A stretch of 64,000 nt of DNA from Mycolicibacterium nivoides (GTDB taxonomy: Bacteria > Actinomycetota > Actinomycetes > Mycobacteriales > Mycobacteriaceae): the NCBI RefSeq assembly GCF_003855255.1, contig NZ_CP034072.1, positions 248,001 to 312,000 on the forward strand, in the 5' to 3' direction. The translations under genes and the position numbers were made by a program. Within the stretch, counting starts at the first letter, position 1. The number at the start of each line of letters is the position of its first letter. Below are positions 25,471-36,926 of this stretch, in pieces. Below the pieces are notes generated by a model. The model ran no database searches, had not been told where the DNA came from, and saw nothing but the letters and a program-made list of their open reading frames with translations.

Positions 25471-26528
25471 GTGGCACAACATCGTTGGCGGCGTTCATGT
25501 CCGTGCCGATCATCGACATCAGCGGGCTGCGTTCGCCCCGGCGTGACGAGCGGGAACGGGTCGCGGCCGAGATCGGCGCGGCGGCCCGCGAAGTCGGCTT
25601 CTTCTACATCAGCGGATCCGGCATCGAGGAGTCGGTGTTCGAGCGGATGCTCGCTGCCACCAAGCAGTTCTTCGCACTGCCGCTGGAGGAGAAGATGCGC
25701 AGCTATATCGGGCTGTCGCAGTGTCACCGCGGTTATGTGCCGGTAGGGGAGGAGGGCCTCGAATCCGACAGCCCTCCCGACCTGAAGGAAGCCTTCGACA
25801 CCGCGCTCGACCTGCCGGCCGACGACCCCGACCATCTGGCGGGCAACCCGATGCTCGGACCGAACACCTGGCCCGATCTGCCCGGATTCGCCGAAGCGGT
25901 GACGCCCTACTACCAGGCTGTGATCGACGTTGGCCGGCAACTGTTGTGGGCGTTCGCGGTGGCGCTGGGGGAGGACCCCGAGGTGTTCTCCCGGCACGCC
26001 ACGAAGACACCCAGCCAACTGCGGTTGATGCACTACCCGTACAACGCCGACGCGCAGGACGGACAGGGTATCGGCGCACACACCGACTACGAGTGCTTCA
26101 CGCTGCTCAAGCCCACCGCGCCCGGCCTGGAAGTGCTCAACGGCGCCGGCGAGTGGATCGACGTGCCACCGGTGGACGGGACGTTCGTCGTCAACATCGG
26201 AGATCTGCTCGAACTGTGGACCAACGGAACGTTCGTGGCGACCAGTCACCGGGTGCGCCGCGTGGCGCAGGAGCGCTACTCGTTCCCACTGTTCTTCAAC
26301 GTCGACTATCACACCGAGGTGAAACCGCTGCCCCGGTTCGTCGCGACCGACGGGCCCCAGCGCCAGCCACTGCGAGCCGGTGAGCATCTGTTCGCTCAGA
26401 CCGCGCAGACCTTCGCGTATCTGCGCCGCCGGATGCAGGCGGGGGAACTGGTGCTACCCGACGGGTCCCTGGCCACCGGGCAATTCGGTCAGCAGGCCGT
26501 GTACGGAGTCGATGGCCGGATCAGTTGA
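25467..26528 (+). CDS. Isopenicillin-N-synthase-like Fe(II)/2-oxoglutarate dioxygenase
   Basis: 353 residues. The N-terminal non-haem dioxygenase domain (VPIIDISGLRS, EVGFFYISGSGI) is followed by the jelly-roll with the iron triad His205, Asp207 (GAHTDYECFT) and His261 (VATSHRV), and the co-substrate motif Arg270-Tyr-Ser272 (ERYSFP). Such enzymes hydroxylate, demethylate or cyclise substrates using O2 and 2-oxoglutarate. None is part of canonical allantoin breakdown, so it may process an N- or C-substituted ureide before ring opening. It is the last gene of the operon and its stop overlaps the fecB stop tail-to-tail by eight bases. Confidence 0.85.
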   Translation: MSGTTSLAAFMSVPIIDISGLRSPRRDERERVAAEIGAAAREVGFFYISGSGIEESVFERMLAATKQFFALPLEEKMRSYIGLSQCHRGYVPVGEEGLESDSPPDLKEAFDTALDLPADDPDHLAGNPMLGPNTWPDLPGFAEAVTPYYQAVIDVGRQLLWAFAVALGEDPEVFSRHATKTPSQLRLMHYPYNADAQDGQGIGAHTDYECFTLLKPTAPGLEVLNGAGEWIDVPPVDGTFVVNIGDLLELWTNGTFVATSHRVRRVAQERYSFPLFFNVDYHTEVKPLPRFVATDGPQRQPLRAGEHLFAQTAQTFAYLRRRMQAGELVLPDGSLATGQFGQQAVYGVDGRIS

Positions 26529-27603
26529 TCGGGGCGTTCACCCAGCGCAGGTCATCGAGGATGCCGCGGGCGGCCACGATGTTCTGACCGGTCTGCCAGA
26601 CCTCGTTGTTCACCACGAACACCCGGTTGTCCTTGGCGGCGGACAGGGCCCGCCACGCCGGGCTCTGCAGGATCTTGGGTGCGTTGTCCCTGGCCGCCTC
26701 GGATGCGAACGAGACGTAGACGATGTCCGCGTCGGCGATGCGGTAGTCGGCGTCGGTGGTGCCGAGCTCCTCGTAGGGTTTGTCGGTAAACCGTTGCGCG
26801 GCAGGTCGATCCAATCCGACTGCGGCCAGCACGCTGCCGGCGAAGGTGTCAGTGCCGTACACGCGGACGGTGTTCTCGGTCAGCTGCACCACCGAGGCCT
26901 GGAAGTGCCCGGCGTCATTCTGCGCTCCGGCGTCGCGGGCGGCATCGTCGAATTTCGCGATCAGGTCCGCCGCGGCGTCCCTGCGACCCGTCGCCTCGCC
27001 CACCGCACGCAGTGTGTCGCGCCAGGCGGCCCCGGGCGCCCCGGTGAACACGGTCGGGGCGATCGCCGACAGCGCGCCGAACGACGCCGGAGTGAGGCTC
27101 GCGGAGCCGAGGATCAGTTCGGGGTTGGCCGACTTGATGGCCTCGAGGTCCGGCGCGTTCCGGGAACCGGCCGGGGCGACCCCGTGCACGACGGCTCCCA
27201 GATAGGAGGGCTGCTCGGACGAACCGTCCGGAAGTGCGGCCGCGACGATGCGGGACTGCAGACCCAGCGCGCACAACGCATCGAGCTGGTCCCCGGACAG
27301 CGCGACGATGCGCTGCGGATCGCCGCGCACCTCGGTGGACTCCGAGATATCCGAGCTGTTCGCTCCGCCTCCTCGGGCATTGCGGACGTCGCGCGCCGAC
27401 TGATCGGCCGCGGCCGGCTCGGCCGCGCAGGATTCGTCGGGGCGGCGCTGATTGCCCAGCACGCCGGAATCGGCGATCTTGGTGACACTGGTCGTCATCG
27501 ACGTCTGCGCCTGCTGCGTCTGCTCGGCAGAGCCGCACCCGCTGGCGAGGGTCGCGGCCGCGGCGATCACCGCGACTACGGCGCGGGGTCGGTTGGTCAG
27601 CAC
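26521..27603 (-). CDS. fecB: Iron-siderophore/haem-binding lipoprotein FecB
   Basis: 360 residues from GTG 27603, matching the length I recall for Rv3044. Signal peptide with lipobox LASGC, then a Ser/Thr/Gln-rich linker and a periplasmic-binding-protein fold of the FecB/BtuF class (RIVALSGDQLDALCALGLQSRIV, then ADADIVYVSFAS). It is attached to the outer face of the plasma membrane. Mycobacterial FecB has been linked to haem/siderophore use and to envelope permeability. No partner permease genes are adjacent. It is divergent from ctaD with 176 bases between them, as in H37Rv. Confidence 0.85.
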   Translation of the reverse strand: MLTNRPRAVVAVIAAAATLASGCGSAEQTQQAQTSMTTSVTKIADSGVLGNQRRPDESCAAEPAAADQSARDVRNARGGGANSSDISESTEVRGDPQRIVALSGDQLDALCALGLQSRIVAAALPDGSSEQPSYLGAVVHGVAPAGSRNAPDLEAIKSANPELILGSASLTPASFGALSAIAPTVFTGAPGAAWRDTLRAVGEATGRRDAAADLIAKFDDAARDAGAQNDAGHFQASVVQLTENTVRVYGTDTFAGSVLAAVGLDRPAAQRFTDKPYEELGTTDADYRIADADIVYVSFASEAARDNAPKILQSPAWRALSAAKDNRVFVVNNEVWQTGQNIVAARGILDDLRWVNAPIN

Positions 27604-27746
27604 CGGGCGACCGTAACATTCACCGCTTTGTCGCTGGTCAGGACCTCGCGGCCGAAAGACGCGACGCTGCGGCGCCACGCAGTACGACAGTTTGTAGGAC
27701 CCAGGGACGCCGAGGCCGCCGGGAGCGTTAGGATTCAGTTCGATAA

Positions 27747-30794
<3,048 letters not shown>

Positions 30795-30840
30795 CATCGC
30801 GGAGGGTGAACCGGCAGCCACCCTGAAGTAGGGTGTGGGC

Positions 30841-31149
30841 ATGGCGAACCTGAAGCACACGGTCGTGGTTGGCGCGTTCGCCGTTGCGGCAGTCCTGGGA
30901 CAGTTGGCGGTCGCGGCCCCGGCCGAGGCCAAGCGATGCCCGTCGGGGACGGTGCAGACAAAGTTCGAGGGTGTGTGCGTGGCCGGTTCGTCCGGCGGCG
31001 GGATGGGCGCGGTGGCGCCGCCCGTGATGGCGCCGAGCGCCGGGGGAACCAACATCACGAACCAGCCGGGCCAGCTGCCGACGGTGAACGGGATTCCGTG
31101 CACCATCGAGCATTACAGCACCTGCTACGCGATGTCGCAGCAGCCTTGA
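30841..31149 (+). CDS. Small secreted protein of unknown function
   Basis: 102 residues from ATG 30841. Sec signal peptide MANLKHTVVVGAFAVAAVLG with likely cleavage after APAEA. The mature part has four Cys in two pairs (RCPSGTVQTKFEGVC and IPCTIEHYSTC) separated by a Gly/Pro/Ala-rich linker, suggesting two small disulphide loops. It is exported; no family function is known. It follows serB2 by 46 bases but the start lies close after AGTAGGGTG, which may include its own promoter. Confidence 0.6.
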   Translation: MANLKHTVVVGAFAVAAVLGQLAVAAPAEAKRCPSGTVQTKFEGVCVAGSSGGGMGAVAPPVMAPSAGGTNITNQPGQLPTVNGIPCTIEHYSTCYAMSQQP

Positions 31150-31156
31150 TCGCCGA

Positions 31157-32596
31157 CTAGACCACCAGCGTCTGTGGCTGCGCGCTGAGCGTGCCGGTGA
31201 TGCTGTGCCAGGCCCGCACCAGTAGATTCACGGCCTCTTCGAGTTCAGGTTCCGGCAGCGCATAGGGCAGCCGGATGAACCGCTCCAGCGTGCCGTCGAC
31301 ACCGAACCGCGGCCCCGCGGGCACATCCAGACCCAGCCGCATCGCCGCGGCCGACAACGCCGTGCTCATCGGCGCGGGGAGCTTCACCCACAGTGACATT
31401 CCGCCGCGGCCGTGCCCGGGCTGCCAGTCCGGGAGTTCCCGGGCCAGCAGTGCCACCAGGAACTCCCGCCGCGCCCGGATGATCTCGCGCCGTTCCGGCA
31501 GTACCTCCGTGCGCATCGCGAGCAACCGCGCTGCCGCGAGTTGTTCCAGGATCGGGGTGCCGAGGTCCACCGAGGGCCGGATCGCGGCGATGGTGGCCAG
31601 CGTGCCGCGCTCGGCGCGGATCCAGCCGACCCGCAGGCCGCCCCAGAACGACTTCGACATCGAGCCGATGGTCAGCACCAGATCATTGCGGGGTACCGAG
31701 GCCGCCAGCGGCTCGGGCGGCGCGGCGTCGATCCACATGTCGACGATCGATTCGTCGACGATGGTGCGGGTGCGGGTATCGGAAATGATCTGCCCCAACC
31801 GCTCTCGCTCGGCGGCCGGCAGGGTGAACCCGGTCGGGTTGTGGCTGTCGGGAACCAGGTAGGCCAGGCTCGGGGCGAGCTGCCGCAGCGCGGCCTGCAC
31901 GGCGTCGAGCTCCCAGCCGTCTTCGGTGAGCGCGACCGGCACCGCTCGCGCTCCCGCGGTCGAGATCGCCGACAGCGCACCGTGGTAGGTGGGTTGCTCG
32001 ACGAGTACCCGGTCGCCGGGCTGGGTGTGGCTGGCCAGGATCAGTCCGATGGCGTGCTGGGCGCCGCTGGTCACCATGATCTGACTCGGATCGGTGGGCA
32101 ATCCTCTGGCGCAATATCTTTCGGCGATCGCCGCGCGCAGTGGACCGACGCCCATCAGTTCGTGACCGGGCTCGCGCAGATACGGCGCGATATCGCGGGC
32201 GGCTTCGGCGAACGCCTCCAGTACGGCGGTGCCGGGTGCGGACAGTGCGGCGGCGGCCAGGCTCACGGTCGGTGTGGTGGCGTCGGGCTCGATGTGGCCG
32301 GCGGCCGGCAGGGCGGTGATGCTGCGGGCCCCGCGACGGGCGTGCAGATAGCCGTCGTCGCGCAACTGGGCGAAGGCCGCGGTGACCGTGGTGCGAGACA
32401 CCCGCAGCGACTCCGCCAGCGCCCGTTCGCTGGGAATGCGTGATCCGACCGGGACCCGGCCGTCCACGATCAGCAGCCGAATGGCGTCGGCCAGGCCGAG
32501 ATAGGCAGGTCCACTTTGGCTAGAGGTGCGCCAGTTACCCAGTTCGCGGGCCAACAGGTCTACATCGAGGGCGCGAGCGGCCATATCTGTCGACAT
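31157..32596 (-). CDS. MocR-type regulator (GntR DNA-binding + aminotransferase domain)
   Basis: 479 residues from ATG 32596. Residues about 20-90 are a GntR winged helix-turn-helix (LADAIRLLIVDGRVPVGSRI, SERALAESLRVSRTTVTAAF). The rest is a class I aminotransferase fold with the PLP lysine in SMSKSFWGGLRVGW. MocR/PdxR-type regulators sense pyridoxal phosphate or amino compounds and usually act on a neighbouring divergent gene. Here a small gene and a YczE-type membrane protein lie divergently, matching the known MocR-YczE (YczR) pairing. A dyad at 32604-32621 sits in the gap. Confidence 0.85.
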   Translation of the reverse strand: MSTDMAARALDVDLLARELGNWRTSSQSGPAYLGLADAIRLLIVDGRVPVGSRIPSERALAESLRVSRTTVTAAFAQLRDDGYLHARRGARSITALPAAGHIEPDATTPTVSLAAAALSAPGTAVLEAFAEAARDIAPYLREPGHELMGVGPLRAAIAERYCARGLPTDPSQIMVTSGAQHAIGLILASHTQPGDRVLVEQPTYHGALSAISTAGARAVPVALTEDGWELDAVQAALRQLAPSLAYLVPDSHNPTGFTLPAAERERLGQIISDTRTRTIVDESIVDMWIDAAPPEPLAASVPRNDLVLTIGSMSKSFWGGLRVGWIRAERGTLATIAAIRPSVDLGTPILEQLAAARLLAMRTEVLPERREIIRARREFLVALLARELPDWQPGHGRGGMSLWVKLPAPMSTALSAAAMRLGLDVPAGPRFGVDGTLERFIRLPYALPEPELEEAVNLLVRAWHSITGTLSAQPQTLVV

Positions 32597-32603
32597 AATC
32601 AGG

Positions 32604-32621
32604 CCAGTATGTGCTAACTGG
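32604..32621. promoter_or_regulatory. CCAGT-N8-ACTGG inverted repeat, candidate MocR operator
   Basis: A perfect 5+5 inverted repeat lying 8-25 bases upstream of the MocR gene start and about 40 bases before the divergent small gene. Its position suits control of both directions. Binding is inferred. Confidence 0.45.
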
Positions 32622-32660
32622 ATATTGATAAGCAAGCCACATGGCCATGATCATGGATGC

Positions 32661-32807
32661 ATGGCTCGGAACTGGATTTCCCGATTGGCGGAGAATCTCC
32701 GCCGTGTGTACGACGCCGGCAACTACGCCCGAGAGTGCGATGTCGACGCCCGCCGGGTGCGCAGCGAGCTCGACGCGATCCGCGTCCGATTCCCCGATCA
32801 CTCATGA
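32661..32807 (+). CDS. 48-residue small protein upstream of yczE
   Basis: A short reading frame starting MARNWISRLAENLRRVYD and ending LDAIRVRFPDHS. It is charged and predicted helical, with no signal peptide or membrane segment. Its stop codon overlaps the yczE start (ATGA), the usual sign of translational coupling, and it lies in the transcript leader of the MocR-controlled gene. It is too small for a family call. I believe it is real because of the coupling and the clean amino acid composition. Confidence 0.5.
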   Translation: MARNWISRLAENLRRVYDAGNYARECDVDARRVRSELDAIRVRFPDHS

Positions 32808-33520
32808 GGGCGGGATTCAAACGTGGTGCCCTGCTCCTGATCGGCCTCTGCGGCTACGGCGCGTCGATGGCGATGATGGTGCGCGCCGGGCTCGGCCTCG
32901 ATCCGTGGGACGTCTTCCACCAGGGTCTGACCCGGCACACGCCGCTGTCCCTCGGGATGGCCTCCGCCGTCGTCGGCGTCGTCGTCCTGCTGGCCTGGAT
33001 CCCGTTGCGTAACCGGCCCGGGATCGGGACCGTCGCCAACGTCATCGTCATCGCCGTCACGGTGGACGCCACGTTGGCCGTCCTGCCCGCGCCCTCGGCA
33101 CTGCCGGTTCGCATCGCGATGATGATCGGCGCCGTCGTGCTCAACGCCATCAGCACCGTGCTCTACATCGGTGCCGGCCTGGGCCCCGGACCCCGCGACG
33201 GCCTGATGACCGGACTCGTTGCCCGCACCGGGTTGTCGGTGCGATTGGTGCGCACCGGAATTGAGGCGACCGTACTGGCCGTTGGCTGGCTGATGGGTGG
33301 CACCGTCGGGATCGGCACCGTCGTCTACGCGGTCGGGATCGGGCCGCTCGTGCAGCTGTTCCTGCGGCTGATGCCACGATCACTGTTGTTCCACGATTTC
33401 AGCGGCGGGCGTGCCCGAGCGGATCGGAAACCGGTCACTACGATGAGCGAGTGGCCTCAGGGGAACGCACCGACTCGACAATCACCGATGACGAAGACGG
33501 AACCGACCCCGACCTGTTGA
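32804..33520 (+). CDS. YczE-family membrane protein
   Basis: 238 residues from ATG 32804, slightly longer than usual because of a hydrophilic tail of about 30 residues. Five or six membrane helices are visible. The family signature is the segment MVRAGLGLDPWDVFHQGL and, later, IGAGLGPGPRDGLMTGL. YczE/YyaS proteins are probable small-molecule exporters or vitamin B6-related transporters, and are commonly next to MocR regulators as here. The last 70 bases overlap the start of the next gene in another frame, so the tail probably reflects the overlap rather than function. Confidence 0.8.
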   Translation: MRAGFKRGALLLIGLCGYGASMAMMVRAGLGLDPWDVFHQGLTRHTPLSLGMASAVVGVVVLLAWIPLRNRPGIGTVANVIVIAVTVDATLAVLPAPSALPVRIAMMIGAVVLNAISTVLYIGAGLGPGPRDGLMTGLVARTGLSVRLVRTGIEATVLAVGWLMGGTVGIGTVVYAVGIGPLVQLFLRLMPRSLLFHDFSGGRARADRKPVTTMSEWPQGNAPTRQSPMTKTEPTPTC

Positions 33521-34320
33521 TCGACTTCGCCAGGGTGACCCTGCGGCGCGGCGGCAACACCCTGGTCGGGCCCATCACCTGGGCCGTCGAACTCGACGAA
33601 CGCTGGGTGGTGATCGGCCCCAACGGTGCAGGCAAGACCTCGCTGTTGCGGATCGCCGCCGCCACCGAACACCCGTCATCGGGCACGGCCTACGTGCTCG
33701 GCGAACGGTTGGGCCGCACCGACATGTCCGAGTTGCGGGCTCGGGTCGGCCTGAGCAGCTCGGCACTGTCGCAGCGGATCCCCGACAGCGAGGTGGTGCG
33801 CGACTTGGTGGTGTCTGCCGGCTACGCCGTGCTGGGCCGCTGGCGCGAGGACTATGAGGACGTCGACTACGCCCAGGCCATCGACATGCTGGAGAGCGTC
33901 GGTGCCGAACACCTGGCCGAGCGGACCTACGGGACGCTGTCGGAAGGCGAACGCAAACGGGTCCTGATCGCCCGGTCGCTGATGACCGACCCCGAACTTC
34001 TGCTGCTCGACGAGCCCGCGGCCGGCCTCGATCTGGGCGGCCGCGAAGAGCTGGTGGCCCGGTTGACCGACCTGGCTGCCGACCCCGATGCACCGGCCAT
34101 GGTCCTGGTCACCCATCATGTCGAGGAGATTCCGGTCGGATTCAGCCACGCGCTGATCCTCTCGGAAGGCAAGGCGGTTGCTTCGGGTCTGCTGACCGAG
34201 GTGTTGACTGCTGAGAACCTCTCCAAGGCGTTCGGCCAGTCGATCGCCCTGGACACGATCGACGGGCGCTACTTCGCCCGGCGAACCAGGACCCGAGCGG
34301 CGCACAGGAGGCGTGAATGA
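33451..34320 (+). CDS. ABC transporter ATP-binding protein (Rv3041c-like)
   Basis: 289 residues from GTG 33451; H37Rv Rv3041c is of similar length. Walker A GPNGAGKT, Q-loop region VGLSSSALSQRI, signature LSEGERKRV and Walker B LLLLDEPAAGLDL are all present, followed by the switch His in LVTHHVEEIP. It resembles the ModF/YlmA-type stand-alone ATPases; no permease is adjacent and the role is unknown. A TTG at 33517 is the only alternative that avoids overlap with yczE, but would cut close to the ATPase domain. It overlaps the NUDIX gene as ATGA. Confidence 0.85.
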   Translation: MASGERTDSTITDDEDGTDPDLLIDFARVTLRRGGNTLVGPITWAVELDERWVVIGPNGAGKTSLLRIAAATEHPSSGTAYVLGERLGRTDMSELRARVGLSSSALSQRIPDSEVVRDLVVSAGYAVLGRWREDYEDVDYAQAIDMLESVGAEHLAERTYGTLSEGERKRVLIARSLMTDPELLLLDEPAAGLDLGGREELVARLTDLAADPDAPAMVLVTHHVEEIPVGFSHALILSEGKAVASGLLTEVLTAENLSKAFGQSIALDTIDGRYFARRTRTRAAHRRRE

Positions 34321-35210
34321 CAGGCAGCGACGATCCGTTGGTGCCCCGGCCGGCGGCGACCGTGATGCTGGTCCGCGATGTGCGCCGCGGTGGCTCAGCG
34401 GACATCGAAGTGTTCATGATGCGCAGGCATGCGGCGATGGAGTTCGTGGCCGGGGTGATGGTGTTCCCGGGCGGGGGAGTCGACGACCGCGACCGCAATG
34501 CCGACATCGCCTGGTTCGGACCCGAACCGAGCTGGTGGGCGGAGCGCCTCGGTGTGGAAACCGGGCTGGCCGAGGCGCTAGTGTGCGCCGCGGCCCGGGA
34601 GACCTTCGAGGAGTCCGGTGTGCTGTTCGCCGGGCCTCACAGCGATTCGGGCGATCCGGGCATAGTCTCCGACGCCTCGGTGTACGGCGATGCTCGTGCC
34701 GCCCTGGCCAACCACTCACTGTCCTTCGCCGACTTCCTGCGCGACGAGAAACTCGTCCTGCGCGCCGACCTGCTCCGGCCGTGGGACAACTGGATCACCC
34801 CCAAAGAGGAACGCACGCGCCGCTACGACACCTTCTTCTTCGTCGGCGCGCTGCCCGAGGGCCAGCGGGCCGACGGCGAGAACACCGAAACCGATCGGGC
34901 GTTCTGGAGCACCCCGCAGGCGGGTCTCGACGACTTCGAGCAGGGCAACTCGTTCCTGCTGCCGCCGACCTGGACCCAGCTCAACTCTCTCCACGGCCGT
35001 TCCGTCGCCGACGTGCTGGCAACCGAACGCAAGATCGTCGCCACCGAGCCCAACCTCTCCCTCGGCGAAGGGAGCTGGCAGATCGAGTTCTTCGACAGCG
35101 GCCGTTACAACGCGGCCAGAAACCACCGGTCCCCGTTGGGCCGGGGTGACGCGCCCGAGGAATCGGGTTCGGCGGGCAGGAGCGAAGCGACCGGGGAATC
35201 GACTCAGTGA
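34317..35210 (+). CDS. NUDIX hydrolase (Rv3040c-like)
   Basis: 297 residues. The domain begins [11 protein letters not shown] and the Nudix box follows in extended form: [10 protein letters not shown], then after an insertion [16 protein letters not shown], with the metal-binding E-x2-E-E core. The long insertion between the Gly-rich part and the REx2EE helix is typical of the NUDT19/RP2p-like branch, which includes acyl-CoA diphosphatases. The substrate is not shown. It is coupled by four-base overlaps to the ATPase before it and echA17 after it, an arrangement conserved with H37Rv. Confidence 0.85.
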   Translation: MTGSDDPLVPRPAATVMLVRDVRRGGSADIEVFMMRRHAAMEFVAGVMVFPGGGVDDRDRNADIAWFGPEPSWWAERLGVETGLAEALVCAAARETFEESGVLFAGPHSDSGDPGIVSDASVYGDARAALANHSLSFADFLRDEKLVLRADLLRPWDNWITPKEERTRRYDTFFFVGALPEGQRADGENTETDRAFWSTPQAGLDDFEQGNSFLLPPTWTQLNSLHGRSVADVLATERKIVATEPNLSLGEGSWQIEFFDSGRYNAARNHRSPLGRGDAPEESGSAGRSEATGESTQ

Positions 35211-35875
35211 ACGAGTTCGTCAGTGTGATCACCGGGGTGCCCGAGCAGGACGGCGTCGGCACCTTGATGTTGTCACGGCCCCCGACCAACGCCCTGACCC
35301 GGCAGATGTACCGCGAGATCATCGCGGGCGCCCACGAGCTCGGCGAACGCACCGACATCTCGACAGTGATCCTGTTCGGCGGGCACGAGATCTTCTGCGC
35401 CGGCGACGACGTTCCGGAGCTACGCACGCTGAACACGGGCGAGGCCGCCGCCGCGGACGCGGCATTGCGCGAGTGCATCGAGGCCGTCGCCGCCATCCCC
35501 AAGCCCACGGTGGCCGCGATCACCGGCTATGCGCTGGGCAGCGGGCTGACCCTGGCGATGGCCGCCGACTGGCGGGTCAGCGGCGACAACGTCAAGTTCG
35601 GAGCGACCGAGATCCTGGCCGGCCTGGCTCCCCGCGCCGGCGGCGGTGCGCGGCTGGCCGAGGTCATCGGCGCCAGCAAGGCCAAGGAACTGGTGTTCAG
35701 CGGCCGGTTCGTCGGCGCCGAGGAGGCGCTGGAACTCGGGCTGATCGACCAGATTGTGGCACCCGACCACGTCTACGACGAGGCGCTGGCCTGGGCGCGG
35801 CGATTCGTCGACCATCCGGTGGACGTGTTGGCCGCGGCGAAGGCCGCCGTCGACGGACAGGTGGACCGGCCCTGA
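35207..35875 (+). CDS. echA17: Enoyl-CoA hydratase/isomerase family protein
   Basis: 222 residues, short for a crotonase (about 250-260). The oxyanion-hole segment [13 protein letters not shown] and the second [20 protein letters not shown] are present, with [21 protein letters not shown] after it. The position where a typical hydratase carries its first Glu reads LALAM..DW rather than a clear Glu, so activity may differ from simple hydration. The C-terminal helices used for trimer contacts are shortened. It corresponds in position to echA17 (Rv3039c). Confidence 0.8.
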   Translation: MNEFVSVITGVPEQDGVGTLMLSRPPTNALTRQMYREIIAGAHELGERTDISTVILFGGHEIFCAGDDVPELRTLNTGEAAAADAALRECIEAVAAIPKPTVAAITGYALGSGLTLAMAADWRVSGDNVKFGATEILAGLAPRAGGGARLAEVIGASKAKELVFSGRFVGAEEALELGLIDQIVAPDHVYDEALAWARRFVDHPVDVLAAAKAAVDGQVDRP

Positions 35876-35909
35876 CAACCACCCCACCCGGGCCGTTAGG
35901 CTGCCCTGC

Positions 35910-36917
35910 ATGACTGACATCAAGGATTCCGGTATCGACGCCGATATTGCCGGCATGCCGACTCCTAACCCGCACGCCACGGCCGAGCAGGTCGAAGCCG
36001 CGATGCATGACAGCAAGCTCGCGCAGGTGCTCTACCACGACTGGGAAGCCGAAACCTACGACGAGAAGTGGTCGATCTCCTACGACCAGCGGTGTATCGA
36101 CTACGCCCGCGGCCGCTTCGACGCCATCGTCCCCGAATCCGAGCAGCGTGAGCTGCCGTACGACCGGGCCCTCGAGCTCGGCTGCGGTACCGGATTCTTC
36201 CTGCTCAACCTGGTCCAGTCCGGTGTGGCGCGGCGTGGTTCGGTCACCGACCTGTCCCCGGGCATGGTCAAGGTCGCCACTCGCAACGGTCAGTCACTCG
36301 GCCTGGACATCGACGGACGGGTCGCCGACGCCGAGGGCATCCCGTACGAGGACAACACCTTCGACCTGGTGGTCGGGCACGCCGTGCTGCACCACATCCC
36401 TGACGTCGAGCTCTCGCTGCGTGAGGTGGTCCGGGTGCTCAAGCCGGGCGGCCGTTTCGTCTTCGCCGGTGAGCCCACCACGGTCGGCAACAAGTACGCC
36501 CGTGAGCTGTCCACCCTGACCTGGCACGCCACCACCAACCTGACCAAGCTGCCCTGGCTGAGCAACTGGCGCCGGCCGCAGGCCGAACTCGACGAGTCCT
36601 CCCGCGCCGCGGCGCTGGAAGCGGTCGTCGACCTGCACACCTTCGACCCGGCCGATCTGGAGCGGATGGCCACCAACGCCGGTGCGGTCGAAGTGCATAC
36701 CGCCAGCGAGGAATTCACCGCGGCGATGCTCGGATGGCCGGTACGCACCTTCGAGGCCGCGGTGCCGCCGGGGCGCCTGGGCTGGGGCTGGGCCAAGTTC
36801 GCGTTCAACAGCTGGACCACGCTGAGCTGGGTTGACTCCAACGTCTGGCGCCGCGTGGTGCCCAAGGGCTGGTTCTACAACGTGATGGTCACCGGGGTTA
36901 AGCCGTCGGGAGATTAG
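35910..36917 (+). CDS. SAM-dependent methyltransferase (Rv3038c-like)
   Basis: 335 residues from ATG 35910. Motif I ALELGCGTGFFLLNL, a DLSPGMVKVA helix and GHAVLHHIPDVELSLREV-type motif IV identify a class I methyltransferase of the UbiE/small-molecule type. The C-terminal ~120 residues (FTAAMLGWPVRTFEA and WGWAKFAFNSWTTL) are a family-specific extension. The substrate is unknown; in mycobacteria the gene sits in the Rv3037c-Rv3041c cluster. It ends with TAG 36915-36917, in the same frame as the following gene. Confidence 0.85.
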   Translation: MTDIKDSGIDADIAGMPTPNPHATAEQVEAAMHDSKLAQVLYHDWEAETYDEKWSISYDQRCIDYARGRFDAIVPESEQRELPYDRALELGCGTGFFLLNLVQSGVARRGSVTDLSPGMVKVATRNGQSLGLDIDGRVADAEGIPYEDNTFDLVVGHAVLHHIPDVELSLREVVRVLKPGGRFVFAGEPTTVGNKYARELSTLTWHATTNLTKLPWLSNWRRPQAELDESSRAAALEAVVDLHTFDPADLERMATNAGAVEVHTASEEFTAAMLGWPVRTFEAAVPPGRLGWGWAKFAFNSWTTLSWVDSNVWRRVVPKGWFYNVMVTGVKPSGD

Positions 36918-36926
36918 GTCCCGACG

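Noticed and set aside
13694..26528. Island as a mobile element or prophage
   Set aside because: No transposase, integrase, att-like direct repeats or tRNA edge was seen, and base composition by eye equals the surroundings.
35207..35875. echA17-like gene as a truncated pseudogene because it is short
   Set aside because: The frame is intact, overlaps its upstream neighbour in the conserved way and keeps the crotonase core; only the C-terminus is shorter.
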